A stretch of 64,000 bases of DNA, taken from an uncultured Clostridia bacterium (lineage in GTDB: Bacteria; Bacillota; Clostridia; TANB77; CAG-508). The stretch is from NCBI GenBank assembly GCA_934183325.1, contig CAKPSH010000004.1, positions 1 to 64,000 of the forward strand, written 5' to 3'. The position numbers and the translations under genes were made by a program. The notes below the pieces were generated by a model. That model made no database searches and was not told where the DNA came from. It saw nothing but the letters and a program-made list of their open reading frames with translations. Of the stretch, positions 1-9,208 are shown piece by piece; positions within the stretch are counted from its first letter, which is position 1, and each line of letters begins with the position of its first letter.

Positions 1-1
1 A

Positions 2-1198
2 TACCCATTTATAATTAAACAAGAAAAATATCAAAAATATATTTTAAAATTACTAAAAAATAAAAATATAGAGATGAAATTGTTTAATAAGAAAGTAGAT
101 ACAGATTTATATTGCTATTTTTTACCACAAATACTAAGACATGCATTTTACAGCTTTGGAATATATGAAGATCAAAGAAAAGAATTAAATGAAATGGATA
201 AAAAGTTAAAAGCAAAGGTTATTTCAGAATTTCCCTGTATAACATTTGAATATAAATTAAAAAAAGAATTACAAGCAAAAACAGGAGAAGAAAAAGGAAT
301 TTTTTTCAAAATACAGAAGATACAAATAATATGTTTTAATACAGGAATATGTTTTTTGATTTTAAAAACTAATGTAGAGGATACAAATAAATTTGAAGAT
401 ATATTAGATTTTAATTATAAATTTAGAGATATAAACTCTGATGTTAATTATCTAAGAGCAATAGATAATATTAAGATCCAAAATAATACGTTTGGAGATA
501 TAAAAAAAATGTCAGAATTAATAAAAGAAATAACTGGAAATATGGAAGAAACAAGAAAAGTGAATATAGATACTAACAGATTTCTAATATATTCTTATGT
601 ATGTTTAGAACAAGAATATTGGTCAAATCCAGAAGAGTTTAATAAAATAGAAAAAGAATTTTATAAGTATGCAAATGTATTACCAAGCAATTTTAATTCA
701 AAATTTGATAATGAAAAACTTAATATAGTAAATTTGGGACAATATATAAAAATAGGAATTACGAAAACGGGAGTAAATCTAATGACATCAAGTGTAAATA
801 CAATAAATTATACATTATTACCAAATAATCATGAATATCAATATATGTATATATATATATTAACATTATATAAGAGGATATTCTTGAAAAAGATAATGAA
901 TGATTATAAAGTGTCTTCAAATATGGAAAAAATATCTGAAGAATTTAACAAATTTGTTAATGAATTATGGGCAATAGAAATGACAAATGATGATAATGGA
1001 AATCTGTTACAAGAAGAATTAGAAAAAACATTAGAATTGGATAAATTATATGAAAAAGTTAAAAACCAATATGATGTTCAATATAAAAGAATGAATGTGG
1101 AGAAAAACAGCAAAAGCAATAAAATACTAATTTTAATATTAATATTATCTCTAGGACTTAATATAATAAATTTCATATTATTATTTAAGAAAATATAG
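2..1198 (+). CDS. Tail-anchored membrane protein of unknown function, 5' end cut by window
   Basis: I do not recognise this protein. The frame is open from base 2 without a stop. The first ATG (base 74) has no convincing ribosome binding site, so the gene very probably starts upstream of the window and at least 398 residues are visible. The visible part is soluble, lysine- and asparagine-rich and largely helical. It ends in one strongly hydrophobic segment (last ~22 residues, ILILILSLGLNIINFIL) followed by only a few charged residues, which is the layout of a C-terminal membrane anchor. A charged, probably coiled-coil stretch (about residues 310-365) precedes the anchor. About 100 nt separate it from the next gene, in the same direction. 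The reading frame is secure; the function is unknown. Confidence 0.55.
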   Translation, partial: YPFIIKQEKYQKYILKLLKNKNIEMKLFNKKVDTDLYCYFLPQILRHAFYSFGIYEDQRKELNEMDKKLKAKVISEFPCITFEYKLKKELQAKTGEEKGIFFKIQKIQIICFNTGICFLILKTNVEDTNKFEDILDFNYKFRDINSDVNYLRAIDNIKIQNNTFGDIKKMSELIKEITGNMEETRKVNIDTNRFLIYSYVCLEQEYWSNPEEFNKIEKEFYKYANVLPSNFNSKFDNEKLNIVNLGQYIKIGITKTGVNLMTSSVNTINYTLLPNNHEYQYMYIYILTLYKRIFLKKIMNDYKVSSNMEKISEEFNKFVNELWAIEMTNDDNGNLLQEELEKTLELDKLYEKVKNQYDVQYKRMNVEKNSKSNKILILILILSLGLNIINFILLFKKI

Positions 1199-1296
1199 GA
1201 ATAAAAGGAAACGATTTACAAGTTAAAAATATTGAAAAAAAAAGTATTATATGTTTAAATAAAATAAGAGAATGTAGAAATAACGGAGGAAAATAA

Positions 1297-4200
1297 ATGT
1301 CAGATTCATTTGTAACAATAATTTTAATACTTATTGCTGCTGTGATGCTTTTTATGGTACCAATGATAGCGGTATCACATAGAAAAGATGTAGTATCAAC
1401 ACAAACAGTGCAAGCAGCAATAAATGAATTTGTTGATTCAACAAGAAAAACAGGAAAGGTAACGCAAGAAGAATTTTCAAATTTAGTGCAAACATTAGAA
1501 ACAACAGGCGAGACATATGAAGTAAACATTAACATTAATAATATTGATGAAAATCCATCTAAAAAAGATACATCAAGTGTAGTGGATCAAGTAAAGATAG
1601 GAGAAAATATATACTATACTGAGTATACAACACAAGTAGAAAAAAAGTTAGAAGAAAATAATGGAGAGATTAAGCTTAGCACAGGAGATTTTGTAACTGT
1701 AGATGTAGAAAATAAAAGTCAAACTATGTATCAGGGATTTAAAAAGTTACTTTATAGTATTGTTGATACATCACCACAAATTTCAGGAACTTATGGAGGA
1801 ATGGTATTAGAAGAAAATAATCCTGAAAATGTAAAATACGAAGAAGAACATGTATATTATAAAGTTCATTATGATAGAAATATTACTGACTCAACATCAA
1901 GAGCATATTGGGGAAGTGAAGAGTGGAAAACAGTAAGAAATGAACAATATGGAATAAATGCTTCAGTTAAAGCTAAAGCAGCAAAGGTAAATAGTGTACA
2001 TAGACCAGGATATGAATGTATTGGATGGAATACACAACCAGATGGTTCTGGTATACAATATTTGAGTGATGTAGAATTGCCACAAGAAGAAATTACATTA
2101 TATGCACAATGGAGTCCTAAATCAGCACTTACAATTACTTATAATGACAATAGCGAATTAGCTTCAGGTATTAATATAGATACTTCAACTATACCACATA
2201 GACAGTCAGTATTATATGATGATACTGTAAAAATACCAGAAACAGTACCAACAGACAGAACAAATTCATACACATGTAGAGGTTGGTCTACAAATAAAGA
2301 TGCTATTTTACCAGAATACACTTTTGGAGCAACAACACAAAGAATTAAAGAAAATATAACATTATATGCAATATGGTCAACCAATGAAAGGTCAACTATA
2401 AAATTTGATACTAGAGGCGGAAGTTATATTGAAGATAAAAATGTGGTTAAAGGAACTGTTATAACACTACCAAGTGCAACGAAAGATGGATATGAATTAA
2501 AAGGCTGGACGACTAATAGAAACTCAAATAATGTAGAATTTACAGATGGAGCATCATATAGAGTTAATGGAGATACAACATTATATGCTATATGGGGACC
2601 AAAGAGTTATTATTTAGATGTAAATGGATGGCTAGATGAAGTACTAACATGGAATACTAATGGGTATGGAACATTTGATGTGGTTATAAATGGAATAACA
2701 GTAAGCTCAGGAGTAACAGACTTTTATCAACAAATACCATTTGGTAGTACATATGAAATAAAAAATATAAAGAGCACAGATGCACATAAATATAATGGAG
2801 TATATAGTGGTCAAATTTCTGGCACAATGGGAGCTCAAGATACAACAAGTGTAGTATTAAATTTTACAACAGAAGAATATGCAGTTACATTTGATAAACA
2901 AGATGGAAGTACTCCATACGCAATACAGGGAAAATATGGTGCTTATATACAATTACCAAGTGAAAATAGAGAAGGATATGAATTTAAAGGATGGGCAACA
3001 AATAAAAATGCAACAAAAGGGGATTATGCAGGAAATTCTTATTTCCAAATAAAAGATAAGAAAACAACCTTATATGCAATATGGGATGCTAATACTGAAC
3101 AGATAATCTTTGAGGGAAATGGTGGAACACCAAGTGAAGAATATAAAAGAGCAAAACATGGTGAGACAATAAAACTGCCAACTGCTACAAGGACAGGATA
3201 TGAATTTAAAGGTTGGGCAACAAAACAAAGTGCAACTGAAAAGCAATATTCAGGTGGAGAAAATTATAAAATGCAAGGCAGTACGACTTTATATGCTGTC
3301 TGGGAAGCGATTGCATATAATTTAGATGTAAATCTATATGTAAATGAGAAAATGGTATATAGTAGTAATGATTATATTAGATTTGATATGTATATAGATG
3401 ATGAATTATATGCAATAGAAATTTCGGACTTTTGTCAACAACTTCCATATGGAACCAAATATGAAATTACTAATATAACAATAAAAACAGGATATAAATA
3501 TGATGGAATGCAAAAAGGAAGTTTGATTGGAACAGTTGGAATAAATGGAACAGAAGTAGTAATAAAGTTATCTTCTCAAAAATATACTTTAGTTTTTAAA
3601 CCAGATAATGGCAATATTTCTTATACTACGACAACTGCATATTATGGAGATATAGTTACATTGCCAACTGGGACAAAGAGTGATGGAATAATGAATTATA
3701 AATTAGTTTCATGGTCAAATGATGTGGGAACATATACAGAAACATGGGAATGTGAAGGTGAGATTCTTGATTATGGTACAGAAATTACTTTTGAACCAGT
3801 ATGGGATATTGTATCAGTAAATCGATATACAAGTGCATATAGACACTGGGAGTCATCAAGTAGTTTAGGTTCAGGGTGGATAAAAGTCAATCAAGATGAA
3901 AATGGAAATACAAAAGATGAAATAATTTTGCCATCTGAAGCTGAAAAAGATTCAAAAAAATTGAAAATACTTTCTATAGAAGGGACAGCGACTGGAGGAT
4001 TTACAACCAATGTAGCAGGAAGAGATTTTACTTTAAATATAGATGCGTATGATGTTGACAAAGGAGAATGGGTAGATTTAATGACTAAGAGTACGTCTTT
4101 TAGTAGTTCATGGCCGTTTCCATCAGATAAGAGGCTAAGTATTGATAGGGTTCAAGATTATATTGATAAATCACTTTTGAATGCTAATTATTCAAAATTA

Positions 4201-4329
4201 AGAGCATGGTGTAAATTTTCTAACAGTGTAAATAGTGGATCAACAAAACATGCAACTTTTGCTTTAACTATAAAAACCGAACAACCTTATGATGAATATA
4301 TAAAATATAATCCTGAGGAAGATGAATAA
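1297..4329 (+). CDS. Pilin-like N-terminus fused to InlB-type surface repeats
   Basis: A 1010-residue exported protein. The first ~25 residues form one hydrophobic segment. Residues 1-170 are clearly paralogous to the small pilin-like protein at 41970-42494: both start M(S/G)DS(F/L)VTI and share ATAEFVD-like, LDENP(A/S)KK and YYT(E/V)YTTQ(V/I)EK(K/E)LE segments. After this come at least six modules ending in LYA(Q/I/V)W, with GY(E)xKGWxT cores, at roughly residues 185-275, 276-361, 365-440, 528-600 and 602-670, plus a divergent last one near 765-836. These are typical of Listeria-Bacteroides (InlB B / Flg_new) repeats. Two longer modules (near 441-525 and 671-760) have a shared YxLDVN start. 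It is probably an extracellular adhesin or a pilus-associated tip or anchor protein. Start: AACGGAGG lies 8 nt before the ATG. A terminator follows. The adhesive role is inferred. Confidence 0.75.
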   Translation: MSDSFVTIILILIAAVMLFMVPMIAVSHRKDVVSTQTVQAAINEFVDSTRKTGKVTQEEFSNLVQTLETTGETYEVNININNIDENPSKKDTSSVVDQVKIGENIYYTEYTTQVEKKLEENNGEIKLSTGDFVTVDVENKSQTMYQGFKKLLYSIVDTSPQISGTYGGMVLEENNPENVKYEEEHVYYKVHYDRNITDSTSRAYWGSEEWKTVRNEQYGINASVKAKAAKVNSVHRPGYECIGWNTQPDGSGIQYLSDVELPQEEITLYAQWSPKSALTITYNDNSELASGINIDTSTIPHRQSVLYDDTVKIPETVPTDRTNSYTCRGWSTNKDAILPEYTFGATTQRIKENITLYAIWSTNERSTIKFDTRGGSYIEDKNVVKGTVITLPSATKDGYELKGWTTNRNSNNVEFTDGASYRVNGDTTLYAIWGPKSYYLDVNGWLDEVLTWNTNGYGTFDVVINGITVSSGVTDFYQQIPFGSTYEIKNIKSTDAHKYNGVYSGQISGTMGAQDTTSVVLNFTTEEYAVTFDKQDGSTPYAIQGKYGAYIQLPSENREGYEFKGWATNKNATKGDYAGNSYFQIKDKKTTLYAIWDANTEQIIFEGNGGTPSEEYKRAKHGETIKLPTATRTGYEFKGWATKQSATEKQYSGGENYKMQGSTTLYAVWEAIAYNLDVNLYVNEKMVYSSNDYIRFDMYIDDELYAIEISDFCQQLPYGTKYEITNITIKTGYKYDGMQKGSLIGTVGINGTEVVIKLSSQKYTLVFKPDNGNISYTTTTAYYGDIVTLPTGTKSDGIMNYKLVSWSNDVGTYTETWECEGEILDYGTEITFEPVWDIVSVNRYTSAYRHWESSSSLGSGWIKVNQDENGNTKDEIILPSEAEKDSKKLKILSIEGTATGGFTTNVAGRDFTLNIDAYDVDKGEWVDLMTKSTSFSSSWPFPSDKRLSIDRVQDYIDKSLLNANYSKLRAWCKFSNSVNSGSTKHATFALTIKTEQPYDEYIKYNPEEDE

Positions 4330-4338
4330 TAAAAACCC

Positions 4339-4375
4339 AAAAAAGTCAATGCAGATTTGCATTGGCTTTTTTAGT
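4339..4375 (+). terminator. Rho-independent terminator
   Basis: A 15-bp stem (AAAAAAGTCAATGCA paired with TGCATTGGCTTTTTT, one G-T pair) with a GATT loop. The 3' arm itself ends in a run of T. It lies 10 nt after the stop codon of the InlB-repeat gene. Confidence 0.85.
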
Positions 4376-4498
4376 TAAAAGAAATCTAATAATTAAACTT
4401 TTAATATATATAATAGCAATAAAACTAGTAATTATTATTGATATTTTTATCTTAATATAATATAATTATTATGTAATAAAATGGAGGAGAGTAATCAA

Positions 4499-6058
4499 AT
4501 GAAGAATAAGAAAAAATTAATAATAATTTTATTAATAATATTAGTTATAGTAGCAATAGGAACATTGATAATAATAAAAAATAACAGTAAAAAAACAGAC
4601 AACAAGATACAGGAATTTTATGAAATAGCAGAATCAGAATATCAATATTTTATATTATATTTGAACAATAAGTATGGTGTAATAAATTCAAAAGGAGATA
4701 TAATTATTGAACCAAACTATGATAAAATAATTATACCAAATCCACAAAAAGCAGTATTTGTATGCTCAAACAATGATAATGCGAAAAACATAATTTTAAA
4801 TGAAAAAAAAGAACAATTATTTACAATATATGATAATGTAGAAGCAATTCAAATAAATGAAATTGTTAGCTCATTACCTTATGAAAAATATACATTAAAA
4901 TATTCTGTAAACAATCAATATGGAATAATAGATTTAGATGGAAATAGAATAACAAAAGCAATATATGAAGAAATTGAAGGATTAAAATACAAGGAAGGAT
5001 CACTAAAAGCAAAGAAAGATGGCAAATATGGAGTAATAGATACAAATGGAAATGTAAATATAAAATTTGAGTATGATGATATTGAAGGAGATAAATATTA
5101 CGACAGTAAGAATGGATATTCAATATCTGGATATATAGTTATGAATACAACGGATGACGGATATAGATATGGATATATAACTGGTCAAAATAAAAAATTA
5201 ACAGAAGTAGAATATAATAATATTAGTAGAATTACAAGCATAACAGGAAATGATATTTATTTAATTGCAAGCAAAAATGGACAATATGGACTTATAAAAA
5301 ATAAAGATGTTATAATTGATTTTAAATACCAAGGAATAGAATACAATGCACTAAATAACAGATTAATTATAAATAAGTCAACTAAATATGGAATTTATAC
5401 GTTAGATGGAACAGAAATTATTCCAATAGAATATAAAACAATACAATTTAATGGAATATATGTATATGCAAAAACAGGAGATGAGGTTAAATATTTTACA
5501 GCAGATGGAAATGAAATTACAAATGGTATAACTTCATTGCAACCAGTTGGAAATGGGGAATATTATATTTCAATAAATGATGAAGGATTGTATGGTATAA
5601 CAGATGCAAATCAAAATACAATAGAAGAAAATACATATATATATATAGATTATTTATTTGGAAATTATTTTGTTGCATATAAAAAAGGACAAGGACAAGG
5701 AATTATTAGTGCAGATGGAACAGTAGAGAGAAACTTTAGTTCATTAACAATTGGAAGAATTGGAGATTCAAATCTTATCAAAATTGAAAATATGGAGAAT
5801 AATACAATGGAAATATATTCGAGTGATTTAAGATTAATTACAAGATTAGAAAATGCCGAATTAGAAATAAAAGATAAATATATAAAGTTATACAATAATG
5901 AAACTAAAATATATATAGATTACAATGGAGTCATAATCGGAGAAAATGAAGCTTTATCAACTACAAAAGAAGCACCAGATACAATTGGAAACTATACAAA
6001 AGAGTATTATGGATATTCAGAAATCTATTATACAGTTGAAACAGATGAAAATGAATAA
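4499..6058 (+). CDS. Membrane-anchored WG-repeat protein
   Basis: A 519-residue protein with a short basic N-terminus, one transmembrane segment (about residues 6-27) and then an extracytoplasmic domain of WG/KWG-like repeats. The recurring pattern is (Q/K)YG(V/I)I(D/N)xxG(N/D)xxIxxxYDxI, visible at least five times over residues 60-440. Such repeats form beta-propeller-like folds in secreted or envelope proteins of Bacillota; the specific function is unknown. The upstream in-frame ATG at 4481 overlaps the GGAGGAG ribosome binding site. The ATG at 4499 lies 8-9 nt after that site and is the better start. The next gene is 58 nt downstream beyond a hairpin. Nothing here shows its regulation. 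Confidence 0.75.
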   Translation: MKNKKKLIIILLIILVIVAIGTLIIIKNNSKKTDNKIQEFYEIAESEYQYFILYLNNKYGVINSKGDIIIEPNYDKIIIPNPQKAVFVCSNNDNAKNIILNEKKEQLFTIYDNVEAIQINEIVSSLPYEKYTLKYSVNNQYGIIDLDGNRITKAIYEEIEGLKYKEGSLKAKKDGKYGVIDTNGNVNIKFEYDDIEGDKYYDSKNGYSISGYIVMNTTDDGYRYGYITGQNKKLTEVEYNNISRITSITGNDIYLIASKNGQYGLIKNKDVIIDFKYQGIEYNALNNRLIINKSTKYGIYTLDGTEIIPIEYKTIQFNGIYVYAKTGDEVKYFTADGNEITNGITSLQPVGNGEYYISINDEGLYGITDANQNTIEENTYIYIDYLFGNYFVAYKKGQGQGIISADGTVERNFSSLTIGRIGDSNLIKIENMENNTMEIYSSDLRLITRLENAELEIKDKYIKLYNNETKIYIDYNGVIIGENEALSTTKEAPDTIGNYTKEYYGYSEIYYTVETDENE

Positions 6059-6068
6059 GAGATAAAAA

Positions 6069-6089
6069 TAGGCGGAAATTTTCCGCCTA
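6069..6089 (+). terminator. Hairpin between WG-repeat gene and PLP enzyme, possible weak terminator
   Basis: A perfect 9-bp GC-richer stem (TAGGCGGAA / TTCCGCCTA, 3-nt loop) directly after the WG-repeat stop codon. Only a broken T-run (AGTTTT) follows, so termination may be partial. Confidence 0.5.
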
Positions 6090-6116
6090 AAGTTTTAGTT
6101 ATAGGGGGAAAATAAA

Positions 6117-7364
6117 ATGTACGAAAAATTAGGAATAACAAAAGAGGTTGAAGAATTAGTAAATAAAGCAGAACAAAAAGTAAAATCAATATTAGAACAA
6201 TTAGATAAAAATGCAGAAATAAATAGTATAAATGTGCTTAGTGCTTTTCAAAAATATAGAGTATCAGATGTACATTTTACATCAACAACAGGATATGGAT
6301 ATGATGATATTGGTAGAGAATGCGTAGAGAAGATTTTTGCCGAAGTTTTAAAGGGGGAAGATGCACTTGTAAGAACACAAATCGTATCAGGAACACACGC
6401 ACTAACAATTGCATTATTTGCTATGCTAAGACCAGGAGATACTCTAATAAGCATTGCTGGAAAACCTTATGATACACTTGAAAAAGTAATAGGAATAGAG
6501 GATAATCCAAGTTCATTAAAATCATTTGGAGTAAAATATGAGGAAATTGATTTAATGGGAAATGAATTTAATACACCAGCTATAGTTGAAAGATTATCAA
6601 AAAATGATGTTAAAGTAGTTCATATACAAAGATCAAGGGGATATTCATTAAGAGAAGCAATTTCAATAGAACAAATAAAAAATATTATAGAGAAGATAAA
6701 AAAGGTAAACGAAGAAGTAATTATAATGATTGACAACTGCTATTGTGAATTTGTAGAGCTTACATCTCCGCTAGAAGTAGGAGCTGATATAATAGTTGGT
6801 TCATTAATTAAAAACTTAGGAGGAGGAATAGCAACAAACGGAGGGTATATAGTAGGAAGAAAAGATTTAGTAGAACTTGCAGGAGAAAGATTAACAAGTC
6901 CAGGACAAGGAAAAGAAGTAGGACCAACAAGTGGGGCAAATAAGATGTTTTTACAAGGAATATATTTTGCACCACATGTTGTAGCAAGTAGTTTAAAAAC
7001 AGCAGTATTAGCAAGTAAAGTGTTAGAGGAATTAGGATATATGGTTTCACCAAAAGCAGAATCAAAACGTTCTGATATTGTACAAACAATACAGTTTGGA
7101 AATCCGGATGATATGATTAATTTTTGTAAAGGAATACAATTTGGTTCAGCTATAAACTCTGATTGTGCACCAGAACCTGCAGATATGCCAGGATATACAG
7201 ATAAAATTATAATGGCAAGTGGAAGTTTTACACAAGGTTCTTCAATAGAACTAAGCTGTGATGGACCGATTAGACCACCTTATGTAGCATTTTTGCAAGG
7301 AGGACTAACGTATGAATACGGAAAAATTGGAATAATGAGAGCAATCCAAGAAATGAAGAAATAA
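6117..7364 (+). CDS. ynbB: PLP-dependent methionine gamma-lyase-like protein (aluminium resistance family)
   Basis: A 415-residue fold-type I PLP enzyme of the family annotated as methionine gamma-lyase or aluminium resistance protein (YnbB in Bacillus subtilis). Visible landmarks are TGYGYDDIGRE near residue 60, the cofactor-phosphate region VSGTHALTIALFA near residue 100, MIDNCYCEF (the PLP-binding aspartate region) near residue 205, and SLIKNLGGGIA near residue 230, whose lysine is the expected Schiff-base residue. The length is normal for the family. The true substrate is not established, even for characterised relatives. Start: AGGGGGAAAATAAAATG gives good spacing. It has its own strong terminator and appears monocistronic. 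Confidence 0.85.
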   Translation: MYEKLGITKEVEELVNKAEQKVKSILEQLDKNAEINSINVLSAFQKYRVSDVHFTSTTGYGYDDIGRECVEKIFAEVLKGEDALVRTQIVSGTHALTIALFAMLRPGDTLISIAGKPYDTLEKVIGIEDNPSSLKSFGVKYEEIDLMGNEFNTPAIVERLSKNDVKVVHIQRSRGYSLREAISIEQIKNIIEKIKKVNEEVIIMIDNCYCEFVELTSPLEVGADIIVGSLIKNLGGGIATNGGYIVGRKDLVELAGERLTSPGQGKEVGPTSGANKMFLQGIYFAPHVVASSLKTAVLASKVLEELGYMVSPKAESKRSDIVQTIQFGNPDDMINFCKGIQFGSAINSDCAPEPADMPGYTDKIIMASGSFTQGSSIELSCDGPIRPPYVAFLQGGLTYEYGKIGIMRAIQEMKK

Positions 7365-7383
7365 AAAAATAAAAATGTAAAAT

Positions 7384-7425
7384 AAAAAAAGAAATAATCT
7401 AAAATTTTAGATTATTTCTTTTTTT
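7384..7425 (+). terminator. Rho-independent terminator
   Basis: An almost loop-less 21-bp perfect inverted repeat (core AGAAATAATCTAAAA) ending in seven T. It lies 19 nt after the ynbB stop codon, isolating it from the sporulation block. Confidence 0.9.
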
Positions 7426-7437
7426 CTACAATAAGGT

Positions 7438-7470
7438 TTGACATTATTTTAAGATCAGATGAACTATAAT
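7438..7470 (+). promoter_or_regulatory. spoIIG-type promoter, TTGACA and TATAAT separated by 21 bp
   Basis: Perfect -35 (TTGACA, 7438-7443) and -10 (TATAAT, 7465-7470) hexamers are separated by 21 bp instead of 17. The Bacillus subtilis spoIIG promoter has the same defect (22 bp) and depends on Spo0A~P for sigma-A to use it. The reverse complement of the -35 region reads TGTCAAA, one mismatch from the Spo0A box TGTCGAA, so a 0A site may overlap the -35, as in B. subtilis. Confidence 0.7.
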
Positions 7471-7507
7471 TAGTAAAAGAATTAAAGGAGGTGGGAAAAG
7501 GGGAAAA

Positions 7508-8389
7508 ATGAGTATCTATTTAGATATAGTTTTTATAGAAAATGTAATAATGAATTACATAATTTTATTAGCAACAGTGATTATAACAAAAGAAAAACTA
7601 AATCAGATACGAATAATTATATCAAGTATTATAGGAGGAATATATGCAGTCAGCTATTACGTTACAAAATTTTCAACATATATAACAATACCAGCTAAAG
7701 TCATATTATCTATCGTAATGATATACATAGCTATAAATCCTAAAAGTATAAAAAAAATGATTAAAGAGTTGATAGTATTTTATTTAACATCATTTGCATT
7801 TGGAGGTTGTGCAATTGCAATCTTATATACAATTAAGCCGCAAAATATTATAAATAAAAAAGGAAGCTTAATTGGAATATATCCAATAAAGGTAGCATTA
7901 ATCGGAGGAATAATAGGATTTATAACAATTATAATAGCATTTAAGCTTGTAAAAAATAAGATGAGTATTAAAGATTTATTTTGTACAGTAAAGATTATAG
8001 ATAATGGAACTGAGAAAAAAGTAAAAGCCTTTTTAGACACAGGAAACTTTTTAAAAGATCCAATTACAAATTTACCAGTTATTATAGTTGAAAAAGAAAA
8101 ATTAATAGATATTCTTCCTAGAGAAATTTTAGAGAATACAAATAAAATTATAAGTGGAGAATTTGAAATTAAAGATAAATATATATCAAAATTAAGAGTT
8201 TTACCTTTTTCTTCACTTGGAAAACAGAATGGAATGTTATTAGGTTTTAAAGTAGAAAAAGTAATAGTTATATTAAACGAAGAAGAAGTAATTAGAAATG
8301 ATGTAATAATAGGAATATATGATAAAAAATTATCAATAAATGAAAAATATGAATGCCTAATTGGAATGAATTATTTAGAAAATAAATAA
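7508..8389 (+). CDS. spoIIGA: Pro-sigma-E processing aspartic protease SpoIIGA
   Basis: A 293-residue membrane protease that activates sigma-E in the mother cell. The N-terminal ~150 residues form about five hydrophobic segments. The C-terminal half carries the aspartic protease motif FLDTGN (about residue 177), followed by DPITNLPVIIV, and ends with IGMNYL. Known SpoIIGA acts as a dimer, is triggered by the forespore protein SpoIIR, and cleaves the pro-sequence of sigma-E, whose gene lies 24 nt downstream. The length matches the family (~300). AAAGGAGGTGG is ~14 nt before the ATG, slightly long; no better start is visible. It is expressed from the Spo0A-type promoter upstream. Confidence 0.93.
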   Translation: MSIYLDIVFIENVIMNYIILLATVIITKEKLNQIRIIISSIIGGIYAVSYYVTKFSTYITIPAKVILSIVMIYIAINPKSIKKMIKELIVFYLTSFAFGGCAIAILYTIKPQNIINKKGSLIGIYPIKVALIGGIIGFITIIIAFKLVKNKMSIKDLFCTVKIIDNGTEKKVKAFLDTGNFLKDPITNLPVIIVEKEKLIDILPREILENTNKIISGEFEIKDKYISKLRVLPFSSLGKQNGMLLGFKVEKVIVILNEEEVIRNDVIIGIYDKKLSINEKYECLIGMNYLENK

Positions 8390-8413
8390 ATTATTTAGAA
8401 AGGTATGATAAAA

Positions 8414-9133
8414 ATGAATATTTTAGAATTATTAAAAAAATTATATAATAAATATTTGTTAAATTTTGATGAAGAAACAGAAAATGTTTTTTATATAGCT
8501 GGGAGTCAGACACTTCCACCACCATTATCTCAAAAAGAAGAGGAAGAGTTACTAGAAAGGTTAGAAAATAATGATGAAGAAGCAAAAAAAATACTAGTCG
8601 AGAGAAATCTTAGATTAGTTGTATACATATCAAAAAAATTTGAAAATACAGGAATTGATATAGAAGATTTAATATCAATTGGAACGATAGGCTTAATGAA
8701 AGCGATAAATACATTTAAAGTATCAAAAAATATAAAATTAGCTACATATGCTTCAAGATGTGTAGAAAATGAAATACTAATGTATTTAAGAAGAAGTAAT
8801 AAAATAAAAGGAGAAATTTCAATAGATGAGCCATTAAAACAAGACGGAGATGGTAATGAATTATTATTATCAGATATTTTGGGAACAGATAATGATATTA
8901 CTTCAAAAAATATAGAGGATGAAGTTGATAGAAAACTTTTAAGATTGTCAATGCAAAAGCTAAATAAAAGAGAAAAGAATATAATGGAATTGCGTTTTGG
9001 ATTTATAACAGGAAATGAAAAAACCCAAAAGGAGGTTGCTGACATGTTAGGTATTTCACAAAGTTATATTTCAAGATTGGAGAAGAAAATAATAGGAAAA
9101 ATGAAAAAAGAAATTATGAGTAAAACTGGATAA
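8414..9133 (+). CDS. sigE: RNA polymerase sporulation sigma factor sigma-E (pro-form)
   Basis: A 239-residue sigma-70 family factor controlling early mother-cell transcription. The sequence tracks Bacillus SigE closely: ALPPPLS-like TLPPPLS near residue 33, RNLRLVVYI and IEDLISIGTIGL (region 2), FKVSKNIKLATYASRC (region 2.3-2.4), the NEILMYLRR motif, and a region 4 helix-turn-helix ending ISQSYISRLEKK. The first ~26 residues, before YIAGS, form the pro-sequence removed by SpoIIGA. An in-frame ATG at 8405 is 1 nt from AGAAAGG; the ATG at 8414 has 10-nt spacing and is preferred. It contains no CGG codon and no frameshift, unlike sigG. Confidence 0.95.
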   Translation: MNILELLKKLYNKYLLNFDEETENVFYIAGSQTLPPPLSQKEEEELLERLENNDEEAKKILVERNLRLVVYISKKFENTGIDIEDLISIGTIGLMKAINTFKVSKNIKLATYASRCVENEILMYLRRSNKIKGEISIDEPLKQDGDGNELLLSDILGTDNDITSKNIEDEVDRKLLRLSMQKLNKREKNIMELRFGFITGNEKTQKEVADMLGISQSYISRLEKKIIGKMKKEIMSKTG

Positions 9134-9208
9134 TAAAATATTGATTTTAAATTTATTTAATGGTAACATATATTATAGGATAATATATAAAGAAACGAAA
9201 GGAAAAAA

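Noticed and set aside
8530..9045. 171-residue minus-strand frame inside sigE
   Set aside because: It is a complementary-frame artefact of Lys/Glu-rich coding sequence; sigE on the plus strand is unambiguous.
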